Shown here piece by piece: positions 1-12,246 of a stretch of DNA of 64,000 nucleotides. Every line of letters starts with the position of its first letter. Within the stretch, counting starts at the first letter, position 1. The stretch is from Ailanthus altissimus (lineage: Eukaryota; Streptophyta; Magnoliopsida; Sapindales; Simaroubaceae): positions 3,546,501 to 3,610,500 of the forward strand of contig OX327696.1 of assembly GCA_946807835.1 (NCBI GenBank), given 5' to 3'. A model generated the notes under the pieces. It worked only from the letters and a program-made list of their open reading frames with translations, was not told the DNA's origin and did no database searches. Both the position numbers and the translations under genes were made by a program.

Positions 1-1390
1 TAAAAGATTGAGCAACTTTCTCTCTTACAAACAAAAATTTAATACCAATATGCTTAGAGTTTGAGGAATTCCTAGCATTACGAGAGAATTGAACTACTGT
101 AGAATTATCACAATAGATCCTCAACAGCTTTTAAATGGATAACACAAAATTCAATCCTGAGAAAAAGTTTTACAACAAAATAACATGACATATAGCCTTA
201 GAACATGCTATATACTCAGTCTTCATGGTTGAAAAAGTTGTTAGTGTTTGCTTGACACTTTTCTAAGAAATAGCTCCCCCAGGCATCATAAAGACATAAC
301 CAGAAGTGGATTTTCTATCATATGGACATCCTGTATAATTAACATATGAATATCCAACCAAGTTAAGAATGTTGAATTTTTTATATATAGACATAAAATC
401 TTTGGTGCCCTACAGATATTTGAGCACTTTTCTTTACAAATTTTTAGTGACTGATGCCAAGATTGCTGAAGTATCTTCCAAGTACACCTATAGTATAATC
501 TATATCAGGATGTGTATAAACTTAAGCATACATCAAACTATCTATAACTGATACATATAGGACTATTTATGTGTGAGTCATATCACTATCACTCTGTGGA
601 CACTGAGATCTCAAAGAAATGTCACCTTTCACAGTATGGATTTTTCTTAGAGCATAAGTTACATATTGAACTTGCTCAAAATGCATTCAATATAAATCTT
701 TTGAGACAATCCAAGAACACCTTCAGATCTGTCATAAATATCTTGATCCCTAAAACATAATAGGCTTCTTCTAGATCCTTCATATCAAATGACAGGACAA
801 TATATGTTTTGTCTCAAGAAAATGATTAGCATCATTGGTCGTAAGCAATATATCATTAATATAAAGGATTAGAAAAATATAAGTGCTCTCATTGATCTTT
901 AGATATATACATTGATAAAAAACATTCTCCTAAAAATCATAAGAGGTTACAATCTCATTAAACTTTAAATACTATTGTCAAGATGTTTGTTTAAGCCTAT
1001 AAATAGACTTCAAGCTTTACATAACACATGTTCCTTTCCAAATTCAACAAATTCATTAGGTTTCACCATATACACATCTTTAGACAAACTTCCATTCAAG
1101 AAAGATGTCTTAACGTCTAATTCAAGTAGCTCTAAATCAAAATGTATAACTAATGCCATAATAATTCGAAATGAGTCCTTGGTAGAATGAGTGAGAAGAT
1201 TTCTTTATAATCAATACCTTCTCTCTAACTAAAGCCCTTGGCGACAAGTCTATTCTTATACATTTCTACCTGACTTTTGACATCTCTCTTGGTTTTAAAA
1301 ACTCGTTTGCAATAAATTGGCTTACAACTATTTGATAATTCAACCAATTCCTAAACATTATTTTGACACATAGATACCATCTTATAATGC
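1..1390 (-). pseudogene. copia A reverse transcriptase and RNase H remnant
   Basis: The minus-strand translation, with frame changes, contains the reverse transcriptase block LDVKTSFLNG near 1090-1110, a degraded YVDD-type block (seen as YINDI) near 840-870, and the downstream CPDIA-like and RYLSN-like blocks at about 450-560. RNase H sequence follows toward base 1 and runs out of the window. The region contains several stop codons. It is a dead remnant of the copia polyprotein that would have copied element RNA into DNA. Confidence 0.75.
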
Positions 1391-1401
1391 ATGGCATGTA
1401 T

Positions 1402-2650
1402 CTAAGATGAAGATTCAAAACTATTGATTACCTTCTCAAATGTAACAGGATCTAAGAACATATCAATATTAAACTCATATTCTTGTAAGTAGACCATATA
1501 GTCATTAGAAATTGTAGGTCTCCTAATCTTGTTAGATCTCCTCAATAACACAACATCAGTATTATTCTTTGCAACCATGTCTTCTAAATCATGATGAGAC
1601 TCTAATTGAGGAGGAACAATATCATGATTAGCATGTGGTGATCCTACTATAAGAGTAGAATATAATGGAATAAACAAAACCACAAGATCTTTTCTCAAGG
1701 TAATGTCATGAGACTCTAAATTCCCATTGTTATAGTTATCCTCTAAATAACGGACAAAAGAACCTAGAACCTCTTGAGCTTTACAATAACTAATAAAATA
1801 ACCACAAACAGTTTTCAAATCAAGTTTCCTTGATTGTAGATCATAAGGTCTCACTTTTGCTCTATAGCTTCATACATGAAAATGATGCAAGTTGAGTTTC
1901 TTGCTTAACTATAATTCATGAGGAGTTTTAGGCACTGATTTACTGGGTACTTGGTTTAAATGTAGGTTGTAGTCCTCAATGCTTTACCCCACAGAAAATT
2001 AGCTAAAGTGGAGTTACTAAGTGTACATCGCATCCTATCTAGAAGGGTACAATTCCTATGTTCTGCAACCCCATTTAACTTAAGAGTTCTATGCATAGTA
2101 TACTAAGCTATTATGCCACATTCTTAGAGAAATCTAGCAAAAGGTCCTGGATTATGCCCAATTTCATCATATCATCTATAATACTCTCTAACTCTATCAT
2201 ATTTTACTGACTTAATCTTTTTCCCATTCTAGAGCTCCACTATAATCTTAAAAGCTTTAAAGGCATTCAGAAAATTAGATTTTCAGTAAGAAGTTCAATA
2301 TGACCATACCGAGAAAAGTCATATATAAAGGTGATAAAGTATCTGTGACCCCATATAGCAATAGGAATAAATGGCCCACAAATATTTATATGTATTAACT
2401 TTAAAACTTCTTGTCTTTTAGTAGCTTTATCTCTCATAGATTTAGTGGTAAGCTTACCTTGATACAATTAATACATGTATTCAGAGAAGTCCAAGTTATG
2501 GATAACGCCATCTTTAATTAGGTTTTTCATCTTCTGTCTCAAAATGTGGCCGAAATGCTTATGCCATAACATAAAGAAATTGTCGTTCATTCTTTCATGT
2601 TTAGAGTTAACAATATTCATAACATGAGTATCAGAAAAAGGTTAAGCAAC
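1402..2650 (-). pseudogene. copia A integrase and integrase-RT linker remnant
   Basis: The 2267-2467 minus frame reads through the start of the integrase core, with the typical GPF...YFITFIYDFSRYG run, preceded by weak GAG-pre-integrase similarity near 2480-2600. The 1402-1854 minus frame is the connecting region after integrase, with a KTVCGYFI block near its start and the arginine-rich RRSNKIRRPTISNDY run near its end, both characteristic of copia elements. The two parts are separated by stops and frame changes. Non-functional. Confidence 0.75.
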
Positions 2651-2863
2651 ATCAAGAGATAAATAAATCACATACAAGCTATCACATAGAGTGCTAAAAC
2701 CAATAAGCATGAAATCATAAATCAGATATAGTTTTGTCACCAAAATGAAACGTATAATCACACTTATCTAAAATAGATACAGATATAAAGTTTCTCTTAA
2801 TTGGGAAAATATAAGTTGTATCTAAAAAAGTCAATAAAGTGGTTAGATTCTAAATACATTCTG

Positions 2864-3943
2864 TTAAATTCCTATACATTCAACATTGGCTTGCACTCTA
2901 TTGCCCATGTTCACAATTAACTCCCATTCATTGGGTTCCCTACTGCTTCTGAATTTCTGTAAGGAATTCGTAACATTAATGGTCGCACCAGTATCCAACC
3001 ACCACGAATTAAAGAGAATGCCAACAAGGTCGGATTCATATATCATAAAGGAAAAAAGAAATACCTTTCTTTTCCAACCATGTCTTATGCTTATTGCAGT
3101 CCACTTTCGTGTGCTCATGCTTGTGACAAAAATAAGCACTTTCCCTTGAATTTCTCTAAATATGGTCCAAATATGGTGATAACATCAGAGCGTAGAGCAT
3201 TCTTTCTGAATTTTATCCTTTTAAATGACTTACAACTAAACCTTGAGAGATTCTTTTTTATAATTCCGTTATCTTGATTAACCATCATGGCAGTGTGAGA
3301 TTGATCTTTCCTCAAAGTTTCTTCCTCTTGAACTACATAGGTTGTCATCTCACCAATATTTTATTCTTCATTTCGGGTGTTATAATTACTTTTCAAATTA
3401 GTAAACTAAGGCAGAAATGACTCAAGAATCTTATAAACAAGGAAGTCATCTACCAATTGAACACATATATCTCTCAACTTCTTAATATAGCTAGTCATTC
3501 TCAAAATGTGTTCTTTGACCCTAGAAATGCCAGTATATATAATATGAGAGAACAATTTCATGCAGTTAGCTATTTTAACCTTATCAATTTTTTTAAAGCT
3601 TCTACCAACGACATCTAGAAAATCTTTGGTATACTCATAAGAAGGAATGTTATTCCAAATAGATCTATGAATGGGGTACTTTATTACATTAAGGCACACC
3701 CTATTATAATGATCATATGCCTCCTAGTATGCTTTCTCAGTAGTATTACTATCATCTATGAGCATAAGGGGAGGATCCTTCCCTAATATCAATTTTTTTA
3801 TCTAAGAGTAATAGATAAACAATAGCAGACTCAATCCAATCATTATAATTAGTTCCAGTCAAAATCTTATTCAAGGCGAGTTGGAAAGACAATAAAACAT
3901 CAACAGCTATAGAATCAACAATGTCAGTAGCCATGTGAAACAA
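2864..3943 (-). pseudogene. copia A gag and protease remnant
   Basis: The 3752-3943 minus frame looks like a gag N-terminus (LTGTNYNDWIES, the common copia 'L.GxNYxxW' block). The 3406-3699 minus frame continues gag. Near 3085-3130 a nucleocapsid zinc knuckle is recognisable but its first cysteine is lost. The 2864-3139 minus frame holds the aspartic protease with WWLDTGAT, the catalytic D-T/S-G motif. The pieces are in different frames, so the polyprotein is broken. Confidence 0.7.
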
Positions 3944-6670
3944 AAATTATGCAATTAATATGATTCTAATACTTTTTAAAAGGTCTTTCTCCATCAACAA
4001 CAGTATATTGGAGCTTGACAAAATAATAGAAAAAAACTCCAAACTTAAATAACGCTAACTAGAAGAATATAAGACTAACAATGATCTATTACCAATATGG
4101 TAATAAGGTCACTCGGTACTAAATATCCAACAAATACTTTTACCAACCCAAGCATCCTATCAAGTAATGATTTACCAACATGGTAATACCATCACCCATA
4201 TGGATCTCGATAGAAGTCATAATCGCCAAAGCAATAGCTAAGCATTTCTCAAAATTGGGTATAACATTACAAAAACCAAAAAACTTTATTATAATTAGTT
4301 CTACGATAAGTAAGTACACAACCACTCTAGATTATGATCTTATGTCAATCAATAATGTTATGTAGCTTTATCCCATAATGCTTATAATAATGAATAATTA
4401 ATGTTGACAGGTCAAAATGTCAACAAAAAAGAAATTTAGACTAAAATAGAAAATATCAAATTATATAGGCCATTTTGTAAATAACAAAACAATTTAGGCC
4501 ATAACGTAAGTATGAAAATATTTGAGGCCTAATTATAATTAAATAAAGTTATTTGGGTCTTGTAACTACCAAAAATTATGGATCAAAAGTATAATTAATT
4601 ATAAATTGAGAGGGCCTATGTGATATTTTTTAAGGTTCTATTTAATTATCATCTTCCTCGCTCATATAGCACAAAATAAGCTTTGACCCATATTTGGTAA
4701 AAAAAATCATGTTTTTTACCTCTAAAAATTGAGAAAAAAATAAAATTTATGACCTATATCAATAAATAATTACAAATATGCAATAAATCGGCCTTATGTT
4801 TAACATAAACCTCATAACAAAAATTCAGTCAAAAGTTCATTTACAAAAGGTGAAATTTTTAAGTCACCAAACACAATATGGTAGCATTTTAACGAAATAA
4901 AAATATAAATTTGACTTTAATACTATTTGATAGAAAAAATTTCTTGATATTGATATTTTTACAATAATAAACATAAGATCTAATATTTTTATCCATAATA
5001 TATGATTTTTAAAATATAAGAATGCATACATGAACTTAAAGTTATTAGAGATTTCATTATCTTCTTTGTTGAAAGTTTGGGAGGACGTAGAGGATTTGTG
5101 ATCTCAATGAATAAATCTCACAATATATAAGATGAGAGTAGAGACTTTTTTTAATAAAAAATTATTAATATCTATCACTTTATGAGTATTAATAATTTAT
5201 TAAATAATTATATTTGTTTAAAATATACTATTAGATATAAGTGTGTTAAAATAATTTATTAATAATATGATAATTAATAACTAAATAAATCCGATCAAAT
5301 TGCTTTGAATAATTTGATATCAATTATGTAATCAAATAATTACTTTTCGAAAGAAAAATAATGAATCACTTTTAATAACGTGGCCACATGCGGGACCATG
5401 ATGAGGAAAAAATGTAAAGCAATTATATGAAAAAGCATGACGAGGACCGAAGATTTAATGCAATCAAATCGTGAATGAAAAAGCCAAAGAAAATCTGATC
5501 GCAGAAAAAGCAGAAACACGTGTTCCACCACCGACCGAAAAGAGTCGCAATTGTTGACAGCCTTTTATTGTAGAATGAACAATTCACATTTGTAGACTAA
5601 AATTCAAATTAAAATATATGAATATATGTGCCAATTGACTATATATAGACTATGATGAAATTTGTTTGACATGACAACGAATTCCTGAAATTGATCCGAA
5701 CCTCCGAAATGTCTCCTGGTTTGGTCTTAGGATCAAGGATTTTATAATCCCAAATGCCATGACATTGGCCATAGCTCACTGCCTGTGTAGTCACACTTAA
5801 AAGCTGCAATCTGGCACTTTTTGCACTTAGAACGTGGTTAAAGTTAGTCCACTTTTTAAATGCACTAAATATTTTGCCTCGGCACTTAGAAGAAGAAAAA
5901 ATTACAATTAAATATGTCGTGACTTTTTGCAAATGAAAAGACAACTTTTAAAGGAATCTAATAAAATTATACAGGTGAAAAAACCCAGCAGCAAAAAATA
6001 GAATTGCTGTTTCACATGTGAGAAAACAAAGCTATCGCCCTTGATAACAAGGGATACTTCTGAAAAAGAGTTTTGTTGTAACAGCTATTTAAAACATCTA
6101 GCAAGTAGTTCATTTTTTGGGATGATTCTTAATCTAAACTTGCGGATGTCATTGAATCCAATAACAAGGACCTATTAAATATGATTTTATACTAATTTCG
6201 GGCCCTTGCCTAATAACTTGAACTTTTTGAGTCATCATTCATCAAGTGGTTTAACAAATAAAGTATGAAGCTCACAGAGCAGCAACAAATTGTCTTTAAT
6301 TCTCTATTTCTTCTTCAAACCAAAACAAAGAGTAATAAGATGAAGCTATCTGAATTTTATCTGTATCTTAAAATATTTCCATCTATCTCAAAATAGTAAA
6401 ACTAATGACCAAGCAAAACTACCTATTATTTTAAATTGCAGACTGGCCCGAAAGGATTATACTACTCATAGCAGAAAATGATCTGAGATGGCTCATAAAA
6501 TAAATTCCACTCACAAGAACAAAATCATATGTAAGGAAACATGGAGAGATTCACTGTCAATAATGAAAACCACAAAAACATTTTCAAATTTGTATTTCCT
6601 TCAGTTTATCAATGATCTAAATTTAAGTAAGAATATTAATATCATATCGCTAGTAAATGTAATTAATATT
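3944..6670. other. Non-coding AT-rich sequence; possible copia A leader at the left
   Basis: No convincing gene. The part from 3944 to about 5120 resembles in style the leader sequence found upstream of gag in the other copia remnant at 46.3-47.5 kb (runs reading ggcctaatt, gggcctatg), so it may be the untranslated leader or LTR of copia A, but I could not find matching LTR ends. From 5120 to 6670 I recognise nothing. A 101-codon open frame on the minus strand at 5639-5944 has no family features and is probably chance. Confidence 0.4.
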
Positions 6671-6675
6671 CTTTT

Positions 6676-6730
6676 ATTAACAAGTAATACTACACTTGTA
6701 TCTTAAATTTTTTATTCTAAATTCAAATAG
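6676..6730. repeat. Partial copy of the TAATRCTACACTT MITE
   Basis: The stretch beginning aagtaatactacacttg and continuing through tcttaaattttttattctaaatt repeats the left terminus of the full MITE at 6928-7113, including a few bases of flanking sequence (ttaacaag). Only the left arm is present here. Confidence 0.55.
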
Positions 6731-6927
6731 AAAGTAGATTAGTTAAAGTGGGAGGAGTACTCCTCAAGTACAAGATGGTCACATTGATGTGAGACTTTTT
6801 CGAACCAAATAGTCTCTGAACTAATGTTTAGTGCAATTTGTGCTAATTCATGTACCACTCGATTAGTGGATCGATGGGAGTAACTAAAAGAGCAAAAATT
6901 AAAAGATGAAGAAATTGTTTTAACAAG

Positions 6928-7113
6928 TAATACTACACTTCTTAAATGGTATCTTAAATTTTTTAGTCTAAATTAAGATGTCAAGTAATTGTTGGGTAGT
7001 GAAATTGTGCAAATTCAAAAATTACTCATTACACTATTTCACCACCTAATAGTTACTTCACACATTATTTGGGATAAAAAAATTTGAAATATTATTTAAG
7101 AAGTGTAACATTA
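6928..7113. mobile_element. Small inverted-repeat transposable element (MITE), full copy 1
   Basis: The two ends are inverted complements for roughly 40 bases: the left end begins TAATACTACACTTCTTAAAT and the reverse complement of the right end begins TAATGTTACACTTCTTAAAT. The inner arms (a gtggtgaaat-like block and its complement caccacct) extend the palindrome. About 186 bp, no coding capacity. A second full copy lies at 40061-40244 and left-end fragments at 6676 and 10272. The element's superfamily is not clear from its ends. Confidence 0.7.
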
Positions 7114-7116
7114 TAC

Positions 7117-8022
7117 TGGAAAATTGGTGATTCAATAATCTTGGTTGGTTAAAAATTGAGATTAATACCAAAGTAAAGAGTTACAAGAAGTCTAGAACGT
7201 GTGAGATACGTATGGAGAAGTCTAGGACGTGTGGGACAGGAAAAGGGAAGCGAAACGGGACTCAAAGACGTAAAGGAAGCAAGAAAACGCGAATAGGTAT
7301 ACAGACTCAGCGCTGCGGCGCCCATGGCTGAGCGCCGTGGCGTCTAGGACAGTAACCCAGTGCCGCAGCGCTGGGGGCGATTTTGTCTAGTGCTGCAGCG
7401 CCGTAGCATTGGGCGCGATTTTGTCTAGCGCTGCAGCGCCCAGGGACCAGCGCCGCAGTACCAGAACGCGTGAAAAAGTCCGTTTTGGTTCGGGATTTCA
7501 AGTTTTGGGAAGTTTTGAACTTCCAAAACAAGTGAACTCTTACTCCAACAAAGAATAGGGTTAGTAGGCATGAAATACAGCCTATATAAACACTTGGAAA
7601 CCTTTGATTTCAGATTAAGCATTGAGAAAGACTCTAAGAGAGGGGAAGAATTGGGTAGACACTAAGTGCTTGTGTGTGTTAGGGTGGAACCGTTGTTTGG
7701 GTGATTATTGTTCATGGTAGAGCAAGGGTTCACTAAACGTTTAGGTCCATTTGAGGGTTCTTCATTGGGTTTTCCTTGTAAAATCTCTAGGGAGTTATAA
7801 TAAGTGAGGCTAGGATCCTTGGATCCACCGTGGACGTAGGCAATTGGCCAAACCACGTAAGATTGTGTTGTGCTTTTTTATTTTCTGCTTTGGATTCTTG
7901 TTGTGTTTTGCTTGATTGACAGGTTATTCCGCTGCACAAGGAGGTTAGGGTTCTAGGCTGAATCTTGGGTTCTTCGCTTCAACATAACCTCGAGAGGGAG
8001 AAGAGTGTTTCCTCCCTCAACA
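7117..8022 (+). repeat. 5' LTR of copia B
   Basis: Matches 9333-10237 almost throughout. It holds a GC-rich block around 7307-7460 made of variants of AGCGCTGCAGCGCC, which stands out against AT-rich surroundings, and a TATATAAA box-like site near 7582 that may be the element promoter. Starts TG and ends CA. Confidence 0.88.
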
Positions 8023-8025
8023 AAC

Positions 8026-8037
8026 TGGTATTAGAGC
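8026..8037 (+). other. Primer-binding site of copia B
   Basis: TGGTATTAGAGC lies three bases after the 5' LTR. It differs by one base from the usual plant site complementary to the 3' end of initiator methionine tRNA (TGGTATCAGAGC). Confidence 0.8.
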
Positions 8038-8117
8038 TAGAGATTCGATAATACACATATGGGCAGAAAGATTAGGACACGATTCAGAAAAAGGCTCATA
8101 GCACCTTATTCCTGGCG

Positions 8118-8980
8118 TTGAGCGACGAAGTATTAAGGGAAGTTGATGATGAAGAAACCGCTTTTAGGCTATGGAAAAGACTCGAGGCATTGTACATAAA
8201 GAAGTCTCTTGCAAACAAACTTCTTATGAAAAAGAAACTACATCAGCTGACAATGCACGAGGGAACTTCATTGAGAGCTCACATTGACGAGTTCAACAAG
8301 ATGATCATTAATCTTGAGCAACTAGGCATCAAGACTGAGTATGAAGATAAGGCCATTATCTTGTTAAGTTCATTGTCGAAGAGCCAGAAAGCTTTATGGA
8401 TACATTGCTATATGAAAAGGAGTCTTTAACGATGAATGACGTCAAGGCATCATTGAACTCAAAAGAATTGATAAAGAGATCTGAGTTCGAAAGTAGAGCA
8501 GCTTTGCTTGCACAAGGAAGGAAGATCAACCAATCAAGAAGGAGATCTAAGAGGTGTTTCCTTTGTAATAAGGAAGGGCACTTTGTGAAGGATTGTCCAA
8601 AATCAAAAGGCCAAGGAGGGTGGGCTGCAATCGGTACTGAGGAAGATACCGAAGTTGTAGACACATTGGTAGCCTTAAGGGAAAAGTACGCTGGTAAATG
8701 GATACTAGATTTGGGGTACATCATCCATATGTGTCCCGACAGATCGATGTTTACCAACTATAAAGCCAAGAGAAGTAAAGCTCTAATGGGGAATGACACA
8801 ACTTGTGATATCATGAGAGTTAGTGACATAAGGCTGAGGATACAAGGTGGAGAAACTATGGAATTACATGGTGTAAGGCATGTTCCTAAATTGAGGAGGA
8901 ACTTGATATCCCTAGGCAAGCTCGATGAAGAAGGGTATTCGGTTAGAGTGGAAAAAGGAAAATTAAGGGTAGAGAAATGA
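8118..8980 (+). pseudogene. copia B gag-protease remnant
   Basis: The first frame (8118-8429) is copia gag, starting with SDEVLREV and running to a frameshift near 8390, after which gag continues in the frame 8396-8980. A nucleocapsid zinc knuckle CFLCNKEGHFVKDC begins at about 8555 and is intact. The protease motif at about 8702 reads ILDLG where the family has ILDSG, so the catalytic triplet is altered. The gag N-terminus (about 70 residues) is missing and there is no start codon in place. The reading frame ends just before where the GAG-pre-integrase region should begin. Confidence 0.85.
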
Positions 8981-9332
8981 CCTATAGGGTTTGAAGGTGA
9001 GAAGCACAATGTGGGGCTCTATGTGCTTACTAGGATGGTCGTGCTTACTGGGATGGCCATGAGTGGCCCAACATAGGGTGTTGGGGCAATGCAGACCACT
9101 AGGCAACATTCAAACTGTGCTCACCGAGGTGATGAAGGTCAGAAAGGAGTGCAACGCATTCATACCCTATGCAAGGTGCACGAATGCCTTTGGAGGCCAA
9201 AGTCACTAGCTCAGGAAAAGTTAAGTCTTGGTAGAGACTTAACTGGACTCAACTCTAGGTGATAGAGTATTGGTGTGGATCGGATCCCGAATCCTTCTTA
9301 TTTGGAAGATTTTGAATCAAGGAAGGATTTAT
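8981..9332 (+). other. 3' internal tail of copia B
   Basis: Non-coding sequence between the truncated protease frame and the 3' LTR. It ends in gattttgaatcaaggaagga, matching the purine-rich tail found in front of the 3' LTR of the copia at 56.4-62.1 kb, so it is the native 3' end of the element. The deletion therefore removed everything between protease and this tail. Confidence 0.7.
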
Positions 9333-10237
9333 TGGAAAATTGGTGATTCAGCAATCTTGCTTGGCCAAGAATTTAGATGAATACCAAAGTGAAGAGTTAC
9401 AAGAAGTCTATAACATGTAGGATATGTATGGAGAATTCTAGGACGTGTGGAAGACAAAAGGGGAAGCGAAACAGGACTCAAAGACGTGAAGGAAGCAAGA
9501 AACCACGGATAGGTATATAGATTCAGCGTCGCGGTGCCCATAGCTGAGCGCCGCAGAGCCCAGGATAGTAACCCAGCGCCACAGCACTGGGGCAATTTTT
9601 TCTAGTGCTACAGCGCCGCAGCGCTGGGCGTGATTTTATCTAGCGCTGCAGTGCCCAGGGACGAGCACCGCAGTGCCAGAACGCATGAAAAAGTCCATTT
9701 TGGTTTGGGATTTCTAGTTTTGGGAAGTTTTGAACTTCCAAAACAAGTGGACTCTTACTCTAATAAAGAATATGGTTAGTAGGCATGAAATACAGCCTAT
9801 ATAAACACTTGGAAACCTTTGATTTCAGATTAAGCATTGAGAAAAACTCTAAGAGAGGGGAAGAATTGGGTAGACACTAAGTGCTTGTGTGTGTTAGGGT
9901 GGAACCGTTGTTTGGGTGATTATTGTTCATGGTAGAGTAAGAGTTCACTAAACGTTTAGGTCCATTTGAGGGTTCTTCATTGGGTTTTCCTTGTAAAATC
10001 TCTAGGGAGTTATAATAAGTGAGGCTAGGATCCTTGGATCCACCGTGGACGTAGGCAATTGGCCGAACCACGTAAGATTGTGTTGTGCTTTTTTGTTTTC
10101 TGCTTTGGATTCTTGTTGTGTTTTGCTTGATTGACAGGTTATTCCGCTGCACAAGGAGATTAGGGTTCTAGGCTAAATCTTGGGTTCTTCGCTTCAACAT
10201 AACCTCGAGAGGGAGAAGGGTGTTTCCTCCCTCAACA
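9333..10237 (+). repeat. 3' LTR of copia B
   Basis: Direct repeat of 7117-8022 with scattered base differences, mostly in the GC-rich block around 9525-9680, where several CG sites have become TG or CA. Ends CTCAACA. Confidence 0.88.
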
Positions 10238-10271
10238 CATTATTCTTTATCAACTTATATTTTAAAAGAAT

Positions 10272-10350
10272 AATGCTACACTTCTTAAATAGCATTTTAA
10301 ATTTTTTTATGTGAAATGATGTATCAAGCAATCATTAACTAGTAATTGGT
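10272..10350. repeat. Left-end fragment of the TAATRCTACACTT MITE
   Basis: Starts taatgctacacttcttaaat and follows the full copies for about 75 bp before diverging; no matching right end is present. Confidence 0.55.
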
Positions 10351-11243
10351 GATATATCGATTTAGGATATATTTAAAAAAATATAGTAGTACTCATTCTG
10401 CATTAAAACACACTAAGGAGTAAAAACAAAAATAGCATTCATACAAGCTCACAAATTTATAATGAAGATTTGATTCATTTAAGCAAGTGGACGTAGAAAA
10501 TCAAGCACATATATTGTATTTTCGTTCACTTAAAAACATCAACCATCCCACTTTTTTTCCTTTATAAACAGTCGTTAGTGAATACAAGCCTTGAAACTCC
10601 CAGAGAAACCGCACTCCCATTACGACCTCTGCAACTTCAATCAACATGAAATGATCTAATACACATAAAAAGTTCAAGCAATGAAGTCTAAAAATGAATA
10701 CATAATCTTCATTTTTTTTATAAAAAAAAAGCGCTTCATTCTTAGTCAAAAAGATCACACCGTCTTCAGCTAACTACCAAACCTTGTATGATTAATCAAA
10801 TGCCTGTCAACCACAGTCAGGCTAACAACGATAGCAACAACAACAACACAAGTAAGTTAAACATTTGCATTGCCAAACAACACAAAACACAATCACATTT
10901 TTCCTAAATATGATGAAGAGAAAGTGTAATAATAAGTATGCCTCGTATATTACAAAATCAAGTATCCATTAAACATTAAATATGAAGAAAATTTAAAAAA
11001 GTAAAATTCTAGTAGTTGAACTCTAAGCAATTGTCTGTTGTTCCTTAATCAAGAAAATCCATATCTAAATAATTAAAATTAATCCAAAGCTTCTACCTTT
11101 TTGGAATTAAAGCACAACATTCAAAATTATAAATTGTTTTTTTCTTCCTTTATGTTTTACATACTTTGGCAACAACCAAACGCACACAATAACACAACAT
11201 AATTCAGATTTTGTCCCTGCATCTAAAAATGAAAGCTCTATAT
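10351..11243. other. Non-coding sequence, nothing recognised
   Basis: AT-rich, no open frame with family features on either strand, no clear repeat relation to other parts of the window. Confidence 0.5.
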
Positions 11244-12166
11244 TGAAATTTAGAGATTCAAAATTATGATTTAGTATGATTTTGAGTTAGAAACCAATAA
11301 GGAATCCAAATAAGGTCGAGAACACGTTGGATGAACAAGCCAATGATAGAAACAAAGTCAGAAACGAGGAGTGGAGCAAAAGAGCTACGAAAGGCACTGC
11401 TTTTTTATAGGCTTGACATCTAGGCACCACTTATGGCAGCAAGTATGGTGCCTATACACCAAAGCATGATGATTTTCTAGTTTCATTAGTATTGCATCCC
11501 AAAGTCAGTTTTTATACTATGACAACATGTGGACTCTTTTTCAAACTAAAAATAGGATTTATAGTAAGATTTTAAACATTAAATATATTTTTGTAACCCC
11601 TTAGAATTAATTAAGCATCAAAAGTATCAAAGATGTAAACATAAGAGAGAATAGAGAACTTAGGTAGCCTTAGGGTGCTGAGTATGTAAGAGAGGGGTGC
11701 CATAGGAGTGCTTAAGTGTGAAGCGCACAAGAGGGCATTGATAAATCCTTTGAGAGAGAGTACTGGTTATTCGTTGAATCATTAATTAATATGCTATTGT
11801 AAGATCTTAGTGATTTAGCAGATATTGAGTGATGTGAGAGATCTAAAAGATACTTAATCAGCTAAAAATTCTTTATGAACCATTAATAAAAGAATTTAGA
11901 TCTTTAATCCACCATAGACTCAATAATTGTTGCCGAACTACGTATATCTTGTGTCTTATGGTCATTATTTCTTTTTCTTTATTGTTGTGTTGATCTTTTA
12001 TATTTTTGGTTACTTATGGGTAAAGTCTTCTGCAAAGAGGTTAAGGTTTTAGGGTACTAATATCAGCCTATGAGGTATTAGGGCACAATAAAAACGTCAA
12101 GGAATAAGATTAGTTCTAATGCTAATTATTAAATGGGATTAGTGTTAAGGTTATTTATTCACAACA
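11244..12166 (+). repeat. 5' LTR of copia C
   Basis: The first ~270 bp align with 13395-13664, including shared blocks such as aaaccaatRaggaat and taggcaccactt. Ends ACAACA just before the primer-binding site. Confidence 0.75.
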
Positions 12167-12168
12167 AA

Positions 12169-12180
12169 TTGGTATTAGAG
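12169..12180 (+). other. Primer-binding site of copia C
   Basis: TTGGTATTAGAG, a near match to the initiator methionine tRNA site, placed directly after the LTR. Confidence 0.65.
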
Positions 12181-12246
12181 TATACGTTGCGGTCTAGATT
12201 GTAGAGTATAAACGGTAAAGCCAAATTACAGAGCAATGGTTATTTA

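Larger units (their letters stand above)
1..3943 (-). mobile_element. Degraded Ty1/copia retrotransposon A (cut by window edge)
   Basis: Reading the minus strand from about 3943 down to 1 gives copia domains in the usual order: gag, zinc knuckle, aspartic protease, integrase, linker, reverse transcriptase and the start of RNase H. Every domain carries stops or frameshifts, so nothing here can make a working polyprotein. The 3' LTR would lie beyond base 1. A 5' LTR and primer-binding site should lie to the right of 3943 but I could not place them with confidence. The order of domains (integrase before reverse transcriptase) is what marks it as copia rather than gypsy. Confidence 0.85.
7117..10237 (+). 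mobile_element. Non-autonomous copia retrotransposon B with both LTRs
   Basis: Two direct repeats of 906 and 905 bp begin TGGAAAATTGGTGATTCA and end CTCAACA. Directly after the left one is a methionyl-tRNA-type primer-binding site, then a gag-protease remnant, then about 350 bp of tail ending in a purine-rich stretch before the right LTR. Integrase, reverse transcriptase and RNase H are absent, so the element could only have moved with enzymes supplied by a relative. I see no clean 5-bp target duplication. The gag resembles that of the copia at 56.4-62.1 kb. Confidence 0.88.

Noticed and set aside
5639..5944. 101-codon minus-strand frame
   Set aside because: No recognisable domain, no relation to other copies, no promoter or codon-use support; kept only as a note.
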